Shown piece after piece: positions 37,892 through 47,420 of a stretch of DNA of 64,000 nt. Source of the stretch: Gluconacetobacter liquefaciens (lineage in GTDB: Bacteria; Pseudomonadota; Alphaproteobacteria; Acetobacterales; Acetobacteraceae). The notes below the pieces were generated by a model. It did no database searches and was not told where the DNA came from. It worked only from the letters and a program-made list of their open reading frames with translations. A program made the position numbers and the translations under genes. The stretch covers positions 372,001 to 436,000 of the forward strand of contig NZ_QQAW01000003.1 in NCBI RefSeq assembly GCF_003350405.1, written 5' to 3'. Positions within the stretch are counted from its first letter, which is position 1. Every line of letters starts with the position of its first letter.

Positions 37892-38147
37892 ACGGCATGT
37901 CGCGGTAAGATTGCCCAAACGGCAGAGTTCAGGAAACGTATTAACCACGCGACATACCACCCCAAGATAAAAATCCATGTCTGGTCAGATTGCCGAAGCT
38001 CTATGTCAAAGGTTGGACAGCTTGGCAAGAAAATGCCCCCAGCCCGCTGGGGTCTTGCAGAGTGATCACTCATGCGATGATATTATCATGCACAGTCCTG
38101 GGCGGATCAGCGGCTGCAAAAAGCAACATCTTCCCCTTCCTGCGATT

Positions 38148-38942
38148 TCAATCGCGGAAATCAACGGCGACCGGAACATGATCCGACGTCGTTGGCCAGT
38201 CGCGGACATCTTGTAACACCGTCATGCTGGCCAGATGTTCTGTCAGGTCGGGCGTGATCCAGACATGATCGAGGCGGCGCCCGCGATTGGACGCTTTCCA
38301 GTCGCGGTTGCGGTAGGACCACCAAGTGTACAGTTTTTGGTCGGATGGCACGAAATGCCGCATCGCATCGACGAAGCCGCAGGCCTGCCACGCCAGTAGC
38401 CGCGTTGTTTCTGGTGGTGTATGGCTGACGACGTTCAGCAACTGCTTGTGGCTCCAGACATCCTGTTCCAGCGGTGCGATATTCAGATCGCCAACCAGGA
38501 TGGTTCGGCGGTTGGGACGGTCGGCGAACCAGGCTGTGGCTTCGTCCACGAATGCCAGTTTATGCGCGAATTTCGGGTTGGCCTCGGGGTCGGGAATGTC
38601 GCCGCCGGCGGGAATGTAGAAATTATGCAGGTCGACCGTTTCACCGCCGAGCGAAAACGACGCCGCGATATGGCGACAATCGCCGCGGCCGCACCAGTCC
38701 GGCGTGCCGTCAAGCGAAGTCAACGCCACCCGCGACAGGATCGCGACGCCGTTATAGGCTTTCATGCCACGATAGAACGTGTGGGTGTATCCCAGATCGC
38801 GGACTGCGTCGGCAGGGAACAGATCGTCTGCGACCTTGGTTTCCTGCAGGCAGATGATGTCCGGACGGAGTTCCTCGCCTAATCGGGCGAGCAGAGGCAG
38901 TCGAAGGCGGAGCGAATTGATATTCCACGTCATGATGCGCAT
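38148..38942 (-). CDS. xthA: Exodeoxyribonuclease III-type AP endonuclease
   Basis: 264 residues of the exonuclease/endonuclease/phosphatase fold: MRIMTWNINSLRLRLP, CLQETKVADDLFP (metal-binding Glu), YNGVAILSR, GDLNIAP and the C-terminal LDHVWITPDL and TSDHVPV with the catalytic His. It repairs abasic sites by cutting 5' to the lesion and has 3'-5' exonuclease activity. ATG 38942 begins at the first beta strand; an in-frame ATG at 38960 is possible. It is outside the capsule island, on the same strand. Confidence 0.93.
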   Translation of the reverse strand: MRIMTWNINSLRLRLPLLARLGEELRPDIICLQETKVADDLFPADAVRDLGYTHTFYRGMKAYNGVAILSRVALTSLDGTPDWCGRGDCRHIAASFSLGGETVDLHNFYIPAGGDIPDPEANPKFAHKLAFVDEATAWFADRPNRRTILVGDLNIAPLEQDVWSHKQLLNVVSHTPPETTRLLAWQACGFVDAMRHFVPSDQKLYTWWSYRNRDWKASNRGRRLDHVWITPDLTEHLASMTVLQDVRDWPTTSDHVPVAVDFRD

Positions 38943-39276
38943 ATCAGTGGCATTGCCCATGATGCGCCGGCTGGCAAGGGCGATTCCTGCCATCACGAAC
39001 AAAACGGGACCGAAACGCGACTGGGGAGAGAGGGAATCGCGTGGAGCCTGTGAGGGATGGGGAGTGATCCTCGGCTTTTCAGTGGATTGCCTGAAGTTCA
39101 TCGAACATCAAGGCTGTGTTGGAATAATGGTTTGAATATCAGTGGGTTATTTTCATGTGCTGTTTTTTTTATGCAATCCAAGCCGGAGGCAGGAAAACCG
39201 CCCGCCCCACGATTCTGCCCGTGTCTGCTCCACAGACTTATCCACATAATCGGTGGATGAATGGGGAGGCAGCCTG
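38943..39276. other. 334-bp gap between divergent xthA and uvrC
   Basis: It carries the divergent promoters of two DNA-repair genes. There is an AT-rich stretch near 39115-39175. I saw no convincing SOS (LexA) box and no gene. Confidence 0.35.
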
Positions 39277-41157
39277 ATGGACGGCGACGCCACTGCCGTC
39301 TCCCGCCTCCGGGGCGTCGAGGCGATTCAGCAAGCCCTCCAGACCATGCCGCTTTCTCCCGGTGTCTATCGCATGATCGGCGAGAAGGGAGAGGTACTGT
39401 ACGTCGGCAAGGCGCGGCTGCTGAAGCGGCGGGTGACGTCCTATACCCACTTGGGCAAGCTGCCCGAGCGGCTGCGGCGGATGGTGTCCGAGACGGTGAC
39501 GATGGAGATCGTCACCACGCATACCGAGGCCGAGGCACTGCTGCTGGAAGCCAATTATATCAAGCGCATGAAGCCGCGCTTCAATATCCTGCTGCGCGAC
39601 GACAAGAGCTATCCGTGGATCATGATGAGCGATGGCGATGCGTTTCCGCAGATCGCGAAACATCGTGGCAAGCTGGTCAAAGGGGCATCCTACTGGGGGC
39701 CGTTTGCTTCGGCCTGGGCGGTCAACCAGACGCTGAACCTGCTTCAGCGGGTGTTCCTGCTGCGGTCATGCTCGGACGCCGTGTTCAACGCGCGCACCCG
39801 GCCATGTCTGCTGTTTCAGATCAAGCGCTGCTCGGCACCTTGTGTCGGGCGCATCGAGCCGGCGGATTATGCCCATCTGGTGGAGCAGGCGCGGGCCTTT
39901 CTGTCCGGCCAGCGCAACGGCCTGCGCGATGAGCTGGTGCGGGAGATGGAGGAGGCGGCGGCCAGCCTGGCGTTCGAGCGCGCGGCCACCATTCGCGACC
40001 GGATCCGTGGCTTCGCGGCGATGCAGGATTCGTCGGTCATCAATCCCGCGTCGCTGGACGATGCGGATATCGTGGCGATCGCCCAGGTGGCGGGGCAGTC
40101 CTGCATTCAGGTCTTTTTCATCCGCGGCGGCCGCAACAACGGCAATCGCGCCTTCTTTCCGATCCATGCCCGTGACGAGGCGCCGGGCGATGTGCTGGGC
40201 GCGTTCCTGTCGCAATTCTATGACGACAAGCCGCCGCCGGCGCAGATCCTGCTGAATTGCGAGATCGCGGAGCATGACCTGATGGCCGATGCGCTGGGCA
40301 TCAAGCGAGGCCGCAAGGTCGAGATCCTCGTGCCGCAGCGGGGTGAGAAGCGTGCGGTCGTCGAGCATGCGGAGACGAACGCGCGCGAGGCGATGGAACG
40401 CAAGATGGCCGAAAGCACGGCCCAGGCGAAGCTGCTGGACGGCGTAGCGGATCTGTTCGGGCTCGATACAGCGCCGCGCCGGATCGAGATCTACGACAAC
40501 AGCCATATCATGGGTACCAATGCCTATGGCGTCATGGTGGTGGCCGGGCCGGAGGGATTCGACCGTCGGAGTTATCGCAAGTTCGCGATTCGCGGGCCGA
40601 TCACGCCGGGGGACGATTTTGCGATGATGCGCGAGGTGCTGGAACGGCGCTTCAGCCGTGCCCTGCGCGAGCGCGAGGCGGAAGGCGGTGCGGCCGACTG
40701 GCCGGATATCGTCCTGATCGACGGCGGAGCGGGCCAGTATTCTGCCGTGCGGACGATCCTGGATGAACTCGGCGTGTCGGACGTCACGCTGGTGGCGATC
40801 GCCAAGGGGCCCGATCGGGATGCCGGGCGGGAATGGTTCCATGTGGCCGACCGTCCGGCCTTCCAACTGCCACTACGCGATCCGGTACTGTATTATTTAC
40901 AGCGGCTGCGTGACGAATCTCACCGTTTCGCCATTTCCACCCATCGCGCCGGCCGGTCCAAGGCGCTGGTCAAGTCGGAACTCGACGAAATTCCGGGTGT
41001 CGGCGCGGCGCGTAAGCGCGCGCTGCTCAATCAGTTCGGTTCGGCCCGTGGGGTGAGGCAGGCGGGACTGGCGGAACTGGAGGCGACGCCGGGGATCAAC
41101 CGTGAGACCGCACGGGTCGTCTATGGCCATTTCCACCCCGGCTGGAGCGGGGCGTAG
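39277..41157 (+). CDS. uvrC: UvrABC excinuclease subunit C
   Basis: 626 residues, normal length. The order is GIY-YIG nuclease ([20 protein letters not shown], residues about 25-110), a UvrB-interacting UVR motif ([20 protein letters not shown], near 225), the RNase H-like 5'-incision domain ([16 protein letters not shown] and [12 protein letters not shown]) and a C-terminal helix-hairpin-helix pair ([16 protein letters not shown]). It makes both incisions in nucleotide excision repair. ATG 39277 has GGGGAGG six bases upstream; GTG 39253 is weaker. Confidence 0.96.
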   Translation: MDGDATAVSRLRGVEAIQQALQTMPLSPGVYRMIGEKGEVLYVGKARLLKRRVTSYTHLGKLPERLRRMVSETVTMEIVTTHTEAEALLLEANYIKRMKPRFNILLRDDKSYPWIMMSDGDAFPQIAKHRGKLVKGASYWGPFASAWAVNQTLNLLQRVFLLRSCSDAVFNARTRPCLLFQIKRCSAPCVGRIEPADYAHLVEQARAFLSGQRNGLRDELVREMEEAAASLAFERAATIRDRIRGFAAMQDSSVINPASLDDADIVAIAQVAGQSCIQVFFIRGGRNNGNRAFFPIHARDEAPGDVLGAFLSQFYDDKPPPAQILLNCEIAEHDLMADALGIKRGRKVEILVPQRGEKRAVVEHAETNAREAMERKMAESTAQAKLLDGVADLFGLDTAPRRIEIYDNSHIMGTNAYGVMVVAGPEGFDRRSYRKFAIRGPITPGDDFAMMREVLERRFSRALREREAEGGAADWPDIVLIDGGAGQYSAVRTILDELGVSDVTLVAIAKGPDRDAGREWFHVADRPAFQLPLRDPVLYYLQRLRDESHRFAISTHRAGRSKALVKSELDEIPGVGAARKRALLNQFGSARGVRQAGLAELEATPGINRETARVVYGHFHPGWSGA

Positions 41158-41256
41158 CGCCCATGACCGACGTTGAGGCAGGTGTGAGCGATTTCTTCAT
41201 CAGACCGGCGTGAAGTACCGTTCCTGTTCGACGTGTCTTGCTGTACGGTGCATCCG

Positions 41257-41853
41257 ATGCTGACCGACCTGCCCAATATCCTGACCCTGTCGCGGATTGG
41301 GGCGATTCCCGTCCTGGTTGCCCTCGTGGCGATGGGGGGGGCGATGATGGATTGCGCGGCCTGCCTGCTATTCATCGCGGCGGCGATCACCGATTATCTT
41401 GATGGTCGGCTGGCGCGCGCGCGGCAGCAATATTCCGAACTGGGCCGGATGCTCGATCCGATCGCCGACAAGCTGCTGGTCGGCGCGTCGCTGATGATGT
41501 TGGCCGGAACCGACCATCTGCCCTTCGGCGCACTGTATCCGGCCATCATCATTCTGGCGCGGGAGATCCTGATCAGCGGCATGCGTGAATTCCTGGCCGC
41601 GACGCGGATCAGCCTGCCGGTGACGCGGCTGGCCAAATGGAAGACAGGCATCCAGATGACGGCGATCGGCTTCCTGCTGGCGGGCGACGGGACGGGCCGA
41701 CTGTTGCATATGCCATGGCTCCCGGTCGGGCTGATCGGGTCGATCCTGCTCTGGATCGCGGCCGTTCTGACGGTCATGACCGGATGGGATTACCTCATGA
41801 CCGCCCTGCGACATATCGGCCGCCACGATGGCGCGTCAAAAATCGCGTCCTGA
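41257..41853 (+). CDS. pgsA: CDP-diacylglycerol-glycerol-3-phosphate 3-phosphatidyltransferase
   Basis: 198 residues with several membrane helices and the complete CDP-alcohol phosphotransferase signature: DYLDGRLAR, an eight-residue spacer and GRMLDPIADK. It makes phosphatidylglycerol phosphate in the inner membrane. ATG 41257 is used because the protein then starts LTDLPNILTLSRI as in other PgsA proteins; GTG 41233 is an alternative. Confidence 0.92.
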   Translation: MLTDLPNILTLSRIGAIPVLVALVAMGGAMMDCAACLLFIAAAITDYLDGRLARARQQYSELGRMLDPIADKLLVGASLMMLAGTDHLPFGALYPAIIILAREILISGMREFLAATRISLPVTRLAKWKTGIQMTAIGFLLAGDGTGRLLHMPWLPVGLIGSILLWIAAVLTVMTGWDYLMTALRHIGRHDGASKIAS

Positions 41854-41945
41854 TTGTATCGTTGCATTTCATGCCACTTGTGGTTGTGGAAACGAATGGG
41901 CAGACTTCCAATCGCGGGCGGTGCAGGCGCGGGCGGAGGGGCAGG

Positions 41946-42479
41946 ATGATACGCAGGGCGGCGGTGCTTTCACTGCTGGTATTGCAGGCGGGTTGTGCCG
42001 GGTTCGGCAAGGTGATGGCCGATGATGCAACCTTTCCCGGAGTCAATCCAAACCTGCCTGGGGGGGATGCCGAGAACCTGCGTCGCGCCCGGGGGGAAGG
42101 GGTCGCGGAGCGGCCGATCTTGCCCCAGGGCGGCAATATGTGGCCGGGTCCGCCCGCACCGCTGCCAACCCTGGGCGATGCGACGCGGGAACGCCATGGG
42201 GCTGACGATGACGGCCTGCCGGCCGATGCGGCCACAGGCCCGGAACTGCCCGAGGGCGGCACGCTGAGCGCGGGCGAACAGGCGGAGATCCGGGGTGGGG
42301 TGCAGAACTCCTCGGTTCGGACACCGGGCCCTTCGGCGGGGCAGGAGGATGTTGCACCTGCCAGATCCGGCCAGACGGCCTCGACCATCGTTATTCCCAA
42401 TGGTGACGGCACCAGCACGATCATTACCCCGGATGGCACCGTGAAGACGGTGCGGGACACGCAGGGCGTTTCCAGATAG
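41946..42479 (+). CDS. Small proline/glycine-rich lipoprotein
   Basis: 177 residues. The leader MIRRAAVLSLLVLQAGC ends in a lipobox (LQAGC), so it is probably lipid-anchored. The rest is low-complexity and likely disordered (PGPPAPLP, AGEQAEIRGG) with a short beta repeat at the end (STIVIPNGDGTSTIITPDGT). A GAGG Shine-Dalgarno precedes ATG 41946. It lies between pgsA and moaD on the same strand. Not a recognised family; probably lineage-specific and located at the envelope. Confidence 0.65.
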   Translation: MIRRAAVLSLLVLQAGCAGFGKVMADDATFPGVNPNLPGGDAENLRRARGEGVAERPILPQGGNMWPGPPAPLPTLGDATRERHGADDDGLPADAATGPELPEGGTLSAGEQAEIRGGVQNSSVRTPGPSAGQEDVAPARSGQTASTIVIPNGDGTSTIITPDGTVKTVRDTQGVSR

Positions 42480-42537
42480 GAACAGCCGCGCGGCTGGGTC
42501 GGAAGGCGGGCCCGGCGATGACGGGGAGGCGGTGCGC

Positions 42538-42798
42538 ATGGTGGAAATTCTGTATTTCGCCTGGCTTCGGGATCGGCTGGGCCGGTCGCGGGAGACGTTC
42601 GTGCTGCCGCGCGACGGGACACCTTCGGTTCGCGACATCATGGATGGGCTGCGCCGGCGTGGTGGTGCTTATGAAGAGGTATTCGCCGAAGGCGGCGGAG
42701 CGATCCGCTGTGCCGTCAATCAGGAATTCGCCACACTCGATGCGCCCGTGCGAGCGGACGACGAACTGGCTTTCTTTCCGCCTGTGACGGGGGGATAG
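42538..42798 (+). CDS. moaD: Molybdopterin synthase small subunit
   Basis: 86 residues with a ubiquitin-like fold: EILYFAWLRDRLG at the start and the C-terminal FFPPVTGG, whose terminal Gly-Gly is thiocarboxylated to donate sulfur for molybdopterin. ATG 42538 fits the GGAGG Shine-Dalgarno better than GTG 42532. moaE follows 3 nt later, so the two subunits are coproduced. Confidence 0.93.
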   Translation: MVEILYFAWLRDRLGRSRETFVLPRDGTPSVRDIMDGLRRRGGAYEEVFAEGGGAIRCAVNQEFATLDAPVRADDELAFFPPVTGG

Positions 42799-42801
42799 AC
42801 C

Positions 42802-43272
42802 GTGCTGGTCGATATCCGGGTGCAGGAAGAGACCTTCTCGCTGGACGCCGAGATCGCACGGCTGGCCGGAGCTGGATTCGATGTCGGCGGGATCGGTGCC
42901 TTCATCGGGCTGGTGCGAGGGGATGCGGGGCTGGCCGCGCTGGCCCTGGAGCATTATCCGGGCATGACCGAATCCATGATCGCGCGAATCGTGGCGCAGG
43001 CCGGCGCCCGATTCGGCCTGCTGGCCTGCACCGTCATCCACCGGATAGGGCGGTTGCCGGTCGGGGCGCCGATCGTGCTGGTGCTGTGCGCGGCGGCCCA
43101 TCGCGGTGCAGCGCTTGAGGCGACGGGGTTTGTGATCGACTGGCTGAAGACACAGGCACCGTTCTGGAAACGCGAGGATTATCCGGACGGGCAGGCGAGG
43201 TGGGTCGCCGCGCGCGAAAGCGACGAAGCGGCGGCGGGCCGATGGGACACGGGTGGCCCGTCGGAGGCGTAA
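42802..43272 (+). CDS. moaE: Molybdopterin synthase catalytic subunit
   Basis: 156 residues of the MoaE family: GAFIGLVRGD near residue 35, LEHYPGMTESMIARI, HRIGRLPVGAPIVLVLCAAAHR and the active-site lysine block WLKTQAPFWKRE. With MoaD it converts precursor Z (cPMP) to molybdopterin. It starts with GTG. It is two bases longer than one codon from the moaD stop, the typical coupled arrangement. Confidence 0.94.
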   Translation: MLVDIRVQEETFSLDAEIARLAGAGFDVGGIGAFIGLVRGDAGLAALALEHYPGMTESMIARIVAQAGARFGLLACTVIHRIGRLPVGAPIVLVLCAAAHRGAALEATGFVIDWLKTQAPFWKREDYPDGQARWVAARESDEAAAGRWDTGGPSEA

Positions 43273-43375
43273 CGACTTTCCTCTCGGCTGGCCGCAGGGC
43301 ACCCCTGAGAGAAGGCGAAGAAAAAAAACTTTTTGCTTGACGCGGAAAGTCCTGACTTCGCGTCGAACGGGCCTC

Positions 43376-43404
43376 TTGCCGTCTCGGCATCTTCATATAT
43401 CTAG
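43376..43404 (+). promoter_or_regulatory. Candidate nrdA promoter
   Basis: TTGCCG (43376-43381) and TATCTA (43398-43403) are separated by 16 bp, giving a plausible sigma-70 -35/-10 pair about 100 bp upstream of nrdA. The -10 overlaps the upstream NrdR-like box, which would suit repression. Confidence 0.4.
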
Positions 43405-43439
43405 TGCGTTCTTGGTTGCCCTGACGCGATATGTAGCGT
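43392..43439. promoter_or_regulatory. Pair of candidate NrdR boxes upstream of nrdA
   Basis: ACGCGATATGTAGCGT (43424-43439) fits the NrdR palindrome ACAC(T/A)ATAT.TAG.GT at 12 of 16 positions. A weaker copy, TTCATATATCTAGTGC (43392-43407), lies exactly 32 bp upstream, about three helical turns, as in known NrdR operators. NrdR is the dATP/ATP-sensing repressor of ribonucleotide reductase genes. Assignment rests on pattern and spacing only. Confidence 0.55.
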
Positions 43440-43503
43440 CATAATGCCGCCCCGGACATAAGCCACAAACGCCGTGTCCCGGCGAATTTCACGGAGATGA
43501 TGG

Positions 43504-45438
43504 ATGAGCCTGGATGACGTATCCGGAACCGTGTCTGATCGTCCGGTCGATGAGCGTGGCCCGTTTCAGGACCACGAATCTGGCCAGACGCCCGACATGT
43601 TCGATGATGTCGTCCAGCTACCCGGCCACCATCCCGTGCGGGTCAATCGGTCGCGCGACGCGCTGCTGACGCCGTTCGGCAAGGCGACGCTGGATAACCG
43701 TTATCTGCTGGATGGCGAAAGCTATCAGGATCTGTTCGGGCGCGTCGCATCCTATTACGGTGCCGATCCGGGGCATGCCCAGCGGCTGTATGACTATATC
43801 TCACGCCACTGGTTCATGCCGGCGACGCCCGTGCTCTCCAATGGCGGGACGACGCGCGGCCTGCCGATCTCCTGTTTCCTGAACGAGGCCAACGACAGCC
43901 TGCGCGGCATCGTCGATCTGTGGAACGAGAATGTCTGGCTGGCCAGCAAGGGCGGCGGCATCGGCTCCTATTGGGGCAATCTGCGCTCGATCGGCGAGAA
44001 TGTCGGCCGTAACGGCAAGACGTCAGGCGTGATCCCTTTCATCCGCGTGATGGACAGCCTGACGCTGGCGATCAGCCAGGGGTCGCTGCGCCGGGGATCG
44101 GCCGCCGTGTATCTGCCGGTCTGGCATCCCGAGATCGAGGAATTCATCGAGATCCGCCGCCCGACCGGCGGCGATCCGAACCGCAAGGCGCTGAACCTGC
44201 ATCATGGCGTGCTGGTGTCGGACGCATTCATGCGTGCCGTGGCCGAGGATGCGGAATGGGCGCTGCTGTCGCCCAAGGATGGCGCGCATATTCGCCACGT
44301 CTCCGCGCGGTCGTTGTGGATTCGGATCCTGACGGCACGGATGGAGCAGGGTGAGCCCTACATCATCTATTCCGATCATGTGAACAACGCGCGGCCCGAG
44401 CATCACAAGCTGGCGGGGCTGGAGGTCAAGACCTCGAACCTGTGCGCCGAGATCACGCTGCCGACCGGTATCGACCATCACGGCCAGGAACGTACGGCTG
44501 TCTGCTGCCTGTCGTCCCTCAACCTGGAAACCTGGGAAGAGTGGAAGGACGATCCGCAGTTCATCGAGGACGTGATGCTGTTCCTCGACAACGTGCTGCA
44601 GGATTTCATCGACCGGGCGCCGGACGACATGGCGCGCGCCAAATATGCGGCCTCGCGCGAGCGATCGGTCGGGCTGGGGGTGATGGGCTTCCATTCCTTC
44701 CTGCAGGCGAACAACGTGCCGTTCGAAAGCGTGATCGCGAAGGTCTGGAACAAGCGGATTTTCAAGCATATTCGCGAGCAGGCCGACAAGGCGTCGCGCA
44801 AGCTGGCCGAACTGCGCGGAGCGTGCCCGGACGCGGCGGAATATGGCGTGATGGAGCGCTTCTCCAACAAGATGGCGATTGCGCCGACGGCTTCGATTTC
44901 CATCATCGCCGGCAATTCCAGCCCCGGAATCGAGCCGATTGCCGCCAACGTCTTCCTGCAGAAGACGCTTTCCGGCTCGTTTACGGTGCGCAACCGGCAT
45001 CTGACCAAGCTGCTGATCGATAAAGGTCAGAACACCGACGAGGTGTGGTCGTCGATCACCCTGACCCAGGGCAGCGTCCAGCATCTGGACTTCCTGACCC
45101 AGCAGGAAAAGGATGTCTTCAAGACCGCCTTCGAACTCGACCAGCGCTGGGTGGTGGAGCATGCGGCCGATCGCGCCGGCTATATCTGCCAGGCGCAGTC
45201 GATCAATCTGTTCCTGCCCGCGAACGTGCATAAGCGCGACCTGCACCAGATCCATTACCTGGCATGGAAGCGGGGCGTGAAATCGCTGTACTATTGCCGT
45301 TCGCTGTCGATCCAGCGGGCGGATACCGTCAGCAACGTGCTGGACAAGAGCGACGTCCTGGTCCCGGAGCCGGCAGCGGCCGCGCCGGGCACACCGACGT
45401 CATCCACCAATTACGATGAATGCCTGGCCTGCCAGTAA
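43504..45438 (+). CDS. nrdA: Class Ia ribonucleoside-diphosphate reductase, alpha subunit
   Basis: 644 residues, shorter than the ~760 of E. coli NrdA. It reduces NDPs to dNDPs in the cytoplasm. Visible blocks are PATPVLSNGGTTRGLPISCF (first active-site Cys), SKGGGIGSYWGNLR, NLCAEITLPT, CCLSSLNLE and the C-terminal redox pair CLACQ. The N terminus runs almost directly into the barrel (residue ~50) without an ATP-cone, so the usual dATP off-switch seems missing. nrdB follows 69 nt downstream. Two NrdR-like boxes precede it. Confidence 0.95.
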   Translation: MSLDDVSGTVSDRPVDERGPFQDHESGQTPDMFDDVVQLPGHHPVRVNRSRDALLTPFGKATLDNRYLLDGESYQDLFGRVASYYGADPGHAQRLYDYISRHWFMPATPVLSNGGTTRGLPISCFLNEANDSLRGIVDLWNENVWLASKGGGIGSYWGNLRSIGENVGRNGKTSGVIPFIRVMDSLTLAISQGSLRRGSAAVYLPVWHPEIEEFIEIRRPTGGDPNRKALNLHHGVLVSDAFMRAVAEDAEWALLSPKDGAHIRHVSARSLWIRILTARMEQGEPYIIYSDHVNNARPEHHKLAGLEVKTSNLCAEITLPTGIDHHGQERTAVCCLSSLNLETWEEWKDDPQFIEDVMLFLDNVLQDFIDRAPDDMARAKYAASRERSVGLGVMGFHSFLQANNVPFESVIAKVWNKRIFKHIREQADKASRKLAELRGACPDAAEYGVMERFSNKMAIAPTASISIIAGNSSPGIEPIAANVFLQKTLSGSFTVRNRHLTKLLIDKGQNTDEVWSSITLTQGSVQHLDFLTQQEKDVFKTAFELDQRWVVEHAADRAGYICQAQSINLFLPANVHKRDLHQIHYLAWKRGVKSLYYCRSLSIQRADTVSNVLDKSDVLVPEPAAAAPGTPTSSTNYDECLACQ

Positions 45439-45507
45439 GCCGGTAAGGCGGCGCGGCCGCCTACTCTTGCAGGCTGTTTGCCGCATTGCTGTCGCGGAGA
45501 AGACGAC

Positions 45508-46536
45508 ATGACCGACACCCTCAACGCGCCTCAGCCCGAGGGCGAAGCCCATTTCGACCTGCTGACGGCAAATCCGGTCTACAAGCCGTTCCGCTATCCG
45601 TGGGCCTACGATGCGTGGCTGACGCAGCAGCGCGTCCATTGGCTGCCGGAAGAAGTGCCGCTGGCCGATGATGTGAAAGATTGGCACCGCACCCTGACCG
45701 AAAGCGAGCGGCATCTGGTCACGCAGATTTTCCGCTTCTTCACGCAGTCGGATGTGGAGGTGAACAATTGCTACATGAAGCATTACAGCCGGGTGTTCAA
45801 ACCGACTGAAGTGCTGATGATGCTGTCGGCCTTCTCGAATATCGAGACGATCCATATCGCCGCCTACAGTCATTTGCTCGATACGATCGGCATGCCCGAG
45901 TCCGAGTATTCCGCTTTCCTTAAGTATAAGGAAATGAAGGATAAATATGACTATATGCAGGGCTTTTCGGTCGACAGCAAATACGACATTGCCCGCACGC
46001 TCGCAGCCTTCGGCGCGTTTACCGAGGGGCTGCAGCTTTTTGCGTCCTTCGCCATTCTGCTGAATTTCCCACGCTTCAACAAGCTGAAGGGCATGGGTCA
46101 GATCGTGTCATGGTCGGTGCGGGACGAGACCCTGCATTGTCTGTCCATGGCGCGGCTGTTCCGTACCTTCATCCATGAAAATCCGGAAATCTGGACCGAG
46201 AAGCTGCGTGAGGACATCCGCCAGGTCTGCCGCGACATCGTCGATCATGAAGACGCATTCATCGATCTGTGCTTCGAGATGGGGCCGGTCGAGGGCCTCG
46301 ATGCCGATCTGGTCAAGACCTATATCCGCTTCGTGGCCGACCGCCGGCTGAGCCTGCTGGGACTGGACGGGATGTACCATGTCCCCGCGAACCCGCTACC
46401 GTGGCTGGACGACATGCTCAACGCCGTGGAGCATACGAATTTCTTCGAAAACCGCGCGACGGAATACAGCCGGGCCTCGACCTCGGGCACCTGGGAAGAG
46501 GCGTTCGAGGAGAGCATCTTCCAGTCGGACGGCTGA
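45508..46536 (+). CDS. nrdB: Class Ia ribonucleoside-diphosphate reductase, beta subunit
   Basis: 342 residues. The di-iron/tyrosyl-radical centre is visible: the first helix ligand near LTESERH or VEVNN (Glu84 region), then Glu113, His116 and the radical Tyr120 in IETIHIAAYSH, with further ligands in the later VRDETLH helix. It generates and stores the radical used by NrdA. ATG 45508 is chosen over an upstream start for its GCGGAGAAG Shine-Dalgarno. No N-terminal ATP-cone is present here either. Confidence 0.95.
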   Translation: MTDTLNAPQPEGEAHFDLLTANPVYKPFRYPWAYDAWLTQQRVHWLPEEVPLADDVKDWHRTLTESERHLVTQIFRFFTQSDVEVNNCYMKHYSRVFKPTEVLMMLSAFSNIETIHIAAYSHLLDTIGMPESEYSAFLKYKEMKDKYDYMQGFSVDSKYDIARTLAAFGAFTEGLQLFASFAILLNFPRFNKLKGMGQIVSWSVRDETLHCLSMARLFRTFIHENPEIWTEKLREDIRQVCRDIVDHEDAFIDLCFEMGPVEGLDADLVKTYIRFVADRRLSLLGLDGMYHVPANPLPWLDDMLNAVEHTNFFENRATEYSRASTSGTWEEAFEESIFQSDG

Positions 46537-46537
46537 T

Positions 46538-47377
46538 TTATCCGGCGTCCAATGGTGCTCCGTCGCGCAGGATGGCGTCGGCCTCCGGCGTGAAATGTCC
46601 ATCTGCCCGGTGCAGCGTCATGCCGGGCAGGAGGGCGGCGTCCCCCCGACCGCCGACGCGCCCCTGGACCAGCACGATTCTCGCCGGCCGACCAGCCTTG
46701 GGCCAGAACGGGATCAGGCGGATCGACCCAATACCGTGTGCCCGCATGGACGCGATCGCCGCGTCGAGTGAGGCGGCGGGCAGGGCGAGAGTCAGCGTGC
46801 CATGATGGCGCACCTGTCGCCCCAGACTGCGGACCCAGACATTCAGCATATCGTTCGCTCCGACGCGCCGCGCGATATCGCGGCGTGGATTGGGCGAGGC
46901 GCTGGCATCAGTCCGATGCCAGGGCGGATTGGCGAAGGCGTGGTCGAAACCGCCTCCCTGGAGCGGAAATTCGGCGATGGCAGGCAAATCGGGCAGTGTC
47001 GCGCACAGTGCGTGCAACCGGTCGAAGCCATTGTCGTTGAAATTGGTCTGGGCGAGGGCTGCGGTGCGGGTATCACGTTCCACGCCGACGCAAGCGATGT
47101 CAGCCACCCGCCAGGCCAGGCACATCAATCCCGCGCCAGCCCCGCATCCACCTTCCAGGATGCGCTGGCCGGGGCGGGCAGGGACGGAGGCCGCCATCAG
47201 GACGGGCTCCAATCCCGTGCGATAGCCCTTGCGAAATTGCCGGTAGCGGAGCCGGCCGTCGAGCAGCGTTCCGTGGCTCAGGACCTCGATAGACGCGTCG
47301 TCCGCAGCACATGCCAGATGCGGCGTCGGCTCATGTATGATGTCCTTCGGCTTGACCGTCATTCTCACGCCGCTCAT
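46538..47377 (-). CDS. Class I SAM methyltransferase, TrmN6/N6-adenine type
   Basis: 279 residues. The SAM-binding motif reads RILEGGCGAGAGLMCLAW and the catalytic block is FANPPWH, the NPP(Y/W) motif of N6-adenine and N5-glutamine methyltransferases. The KGYRTGLEPVLMAA segment before motif I is typical of the tRNA1(Val) m6A37 enzyme TrmN6/YfiC. ATG 47377 is used; 47362 and 47437 are other in-frame starts. It is divergent from the polyprenyl diphosphate synthase. The exact substrate is not proven by sequence. Confidence 0.75.
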   Translation of the reverse strand: MSGVRMTVKPKDIIHEPTPHLACAADDASIEVLSHGTLLDGRLRYRQFRKGYRTGLEPVLMAASVPARPGQRILEGGCGAGAGLMCLAWRVADIACVGVERDTRTAALAQTNFNDNGFDRLHALCATLPDLPAIAEFPLQGGGFDHAFANPPWHRTDASASPNPRRDIARRVGANDMLNVWVRSLGRQVRHHGTLTLALPAASLDAAIASMRAHGIGSIRLIPFWPKAGRPARIVLVQGRVGGRGDAALLPGMTLHRADGHFTPEADAILRDGAPLDAG

Positions 47378-47420
47378 ATGTTCTACAGACCAATCCAACG
47401 GGGTCGGGGAGTTTAACCTT

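Noticed and set aside
39766-40866. 366-codon minus-strand frame
   Set aside because: Antisense to uvrC; no recognisable domain.
44023-45255. 410-codon minus-strand frame
   Set aside because: Antisense to nrdA, which has all catalytic motifs.
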